Below are positions 63,966-64,000 of a stretch of DNA of 64,000 nt, piece after piece (position 1 is the stretch's first letter; every line of letters begins with the position of its first letter). The translations under genes and the position numbers were made by a program. The DNA is taken from the NCBI GenBank assembly GCA_965231905.1, contig CBDDOO010000002.1, forward strand, positions 1,178,001-1,242,000, in the 5' to 3' direction. Source of the DNA: G963663315 sp965231905 (GTDB lineage Bacteria; Pseudomonadota; Gammaproteobacteria; Arenicellales; Poriferihabitantaceae). The notes under the pieces are model-generated. The model had not been told where the DNA came from. It saw only the letters and a list, made by a program, of their open reading frames with translations, and searched no databases.

Positions 63966-64000
63966 ATGCCTGATGCGCACCCTGGGACGGTTTTTATCCG
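63966..64000 (+). CDS. Start of an unknown gene, cut by the right edge
   Basis: An ATG nine bases after AAGGA opens a frame reading MPDAHPGTVFI to the window end. It is divergent from the PhyH-type gene. Eleven codons are too few to identify it. Confidence 0.35.
   Translation, partial: MPDAHPGTVFI

Overview
The window looks like a chromosomal segment of a gammaproteobacterium, probably marine and free-living or host-associated. The evidence is gene order typical of that class: smc-zipA-ligA, ypjD divergent from ffh, and ilvI-ilvH-ilvC followed by psd and pssA. I saw no tRNA or rRNA genes.

Region 1 (1-15.8 kb) is a complete type I-C CRISPR-Cas locus. A very long array (92 full, apparently identical 33-bp repeats plus one cut by the left edge) is transcribed leftward from an A+T-rich leader. 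Next to it lies cas3-cas5c-cas8c-cas7c-cas4-cas1-cas2, also leftward. Directly upstream of cas3, on the same strand, an AAA-type ATPase gene is translationally coupled to a DUF2442 gene. Several spacers hit the same or overlapping protospacers, and from these a PAM can be read inside the array.

Region 2 (15.8-39.8 kb) is mostly core metabolism and housekeeping: a methyltransferase, a carboxymuconolactone-decarboxylase-like protein, an AI-2E family permease, an orphan tungstate-binding protein, PPK2, branched-chain amino acid synthesis (ilvI, ilvH, ilvC), phosphatidylethanolamine synthesis (psd, pssA), ffh, ypjD, a DeaD-type helicase, a GPP34 (GOLPH3-like) protein, then smc-zipA-ligA, a glutaredoxin-like protein, an FAD-linked oxidase and an AlkB-type dioxygenase. 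A LexA-like box precedes smc.

Region 3 (40-44.5 kb) is a second defence or accessory patch: a 45-codon ORF coupled to an McrB-like GTPase and McrC-like nuclease, then a RelE/ParE-type toxin-antitoxin pair flanked by 109-bp direct repeats.

Region 4 (44.7-64 kb) holds an Smr-domain protein, thioredoxin reductase, a propionyl-CoA synthetase-like enzyme, a 1591-aa Calx-beta/autotransporter-like surface protein, a 2Fe-2S ferredoxin, glutathione synthetase, a GmhA-like isomerase, a 5-oxoprolinase/hydantoinase, a thioesterase, and a leftward cluster of PhyH-type oxygenase, TAXI-TRAP binding protein and fused TRAP permease.

Three families of short palindromic repeats are scattered between and inside genes. 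Family A has arms GGGCGGG/CCCGCCC around TCTCCGTG and ends CCTACG. Family B has arms GGGCGACC/GGTCGCCC around ACAGA and ends CCTACG. Family C has arms TTCCCGC/GCGGGAA and is followed by TGACGG. Copies form part of coding sequence in ligA and the autotransporter gene, supply the stop codon of one gene, and separate ilvI from ilvH inside a 15-bp duplication.
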